Source: Bacillota bacterium (lineage in GTDB: Bacteria > Bacillota > Dethiobacteria > DTU022). Taken from it: DNA of 32,240 bases. Shown in pieces: positions 32,016 through 32,240 of the stretch; the first letter of the stretch is position 1, and the number at the start of each line of letters is the position of its first letter. Where the stretch lies: NCBI GenBank assembly GCA_016874655.1, contig VGTO01000016.1, positions 1 through 32,240 of the forward strand, given 5' to 3'. A model generated the notes under the pieces. The model was not told where the DNA came from, searched no databases, and worked only from the letters and a program-made list of their open reading frames with translations. A program made the position numbers and the translations under genes.

Positions 32016-32049
32016 GAAGTTTTATGCATGACTTGCTGCAAAACCGGGA

Positions 32050-32085
32050 TTGACAGTTTTACGTGCTAGTAATACTATGTATTAC
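32050..32085 (+). promoter_or_regulatory. promoter with overlapping GTAATAC inverted repeat
   Basis: TTGACA (32050-32055), 17-bp spacer, TACTAT (32073-32078): near consensus. The dyad GTAATAC-TAT-GTATTAC (32069-32085) has perfect 7-bp arms and covers the whole -10. Its heptamer is the same one that is repeated before the AbrB-PIN operon about 850 bp away. Confidence 0.8.
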
Positions 32086-32105
32086 GTAAGAAGGAGGGGA
32101 TTAGT

Positions 32106-32240
32106 GTGCCAACGATATCTTTAAGATTAAGCGAAAAAGATAACAAGTTGATAAAACAATATGTCTCTCTTCATAATATTACAGTATCCGAACTGTTTAG
32201 AAACGCGGTAATTGATCTGATCGAAACAGAGATTGATATT
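32106..32240 (+). CDS. ribbon-helix-helix antitoxin (RelB/DUF6290-like), cut by window end
   Basis: From GTG 32106, 8 bp after AAGGAGGGG, the frame stays open to the end of the window (45 codons). It reads MPTISLRLSEKDNKLIKQYV, then SLHNITVSELFRNAVIDLIE. The strand TISLRLS and the two following helices are typical of ribbon-helix-helix antitoxins of the RelB/DUF6290 group, usually about 75-90 residues and followed by a RelE-type toxin. The partner must lie beyond the window. The strong promoter with a dyad over its -10 supports an autoregulated toxin-antitoxin operon. Confidence 0.82.
   Translation, partial: MPTISLRLSEKDNKLIKQYVSLHNITVSELFRNAVIDLIETEIDI

Overview
The window looks like a chromosomal segment of a Bacillota, probably a Clostridia-type anaerobe (Syntrophomonadia/Dethiobacteria-like). 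This is an inference from strong AAGGAGG ribosome binding sites, GTG/TTG starts, a lipobox on a membrane-fusion protein, and Gram-positive-type gene families (CssRS/HtrA-like, YknXYZ-like, YhfC-like). No rRNA, tRNA, CRISPR array, insertion sequence or prophage was recognised, and no gene allows a species call.

Left part (1-11 kb, housekeeping). The tail of an NAD(P)HX dehydratase gene is followed by an acyl-CoA dehydrogenase, homoserine dehydrogenase (hom) and alanine racemase (alr), closely spaced on the + strand like an operon. A convergent geranylgeranyl-reductase-type flavoprotein overlaps the end of alr. Next come a two-gene unit of unrecognised small membrane proteins, a 20-residue relic of a PIN toxin, and an OmpR-type response regulator, sensor kinase and membrane-anchored HtrA protease that resemble a cell-envelope stress circuit.

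Middle (10-20 kb, - strand). gltB and gltD encode NADPH-type glutamate synthase behind a promoter that overlaps a perfect inverted repeat. Upstream of them lies a YknXYZ/MacAB-like export operon: fusion protein with a very long coiled coil, then ATPase, then permease.

20-26.6 kb (+ strand). A second, divergent export system has two different ATPases, one with a degenerate signature motif, a single permease with two FtsX-like halves, and a lipoprotein fusion protein containing three 63-residue repeats. A YhfC-type intramembrane protease homologue follows. The ~600 bp between the two export systems has no convincing gene.

Right part (26.6-32.2 kb, accessory). This is a toxin-antitoxin/defence-like island: Phd-RelE type pair, a Fic AMPylase with its own winged-helix tail, a DUF6498-like membrane protein, a DUF6922-like/AbiEii-like pair, AbrB-PIN (VapBC), ribbon-helix-helix-PIN (VapBC), and the start of another ribbon-helix-helix antitoxin cut by the window end. 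Most of these modules have near-consensus promoters overlapped by clear repeats. The most notable are three GTAATAC iterons at exactly 18-bp spacing before the AbrB-PIN operon. The same heptamer recurs as an inverted repeat over the promoter of the last antitoxin gene.
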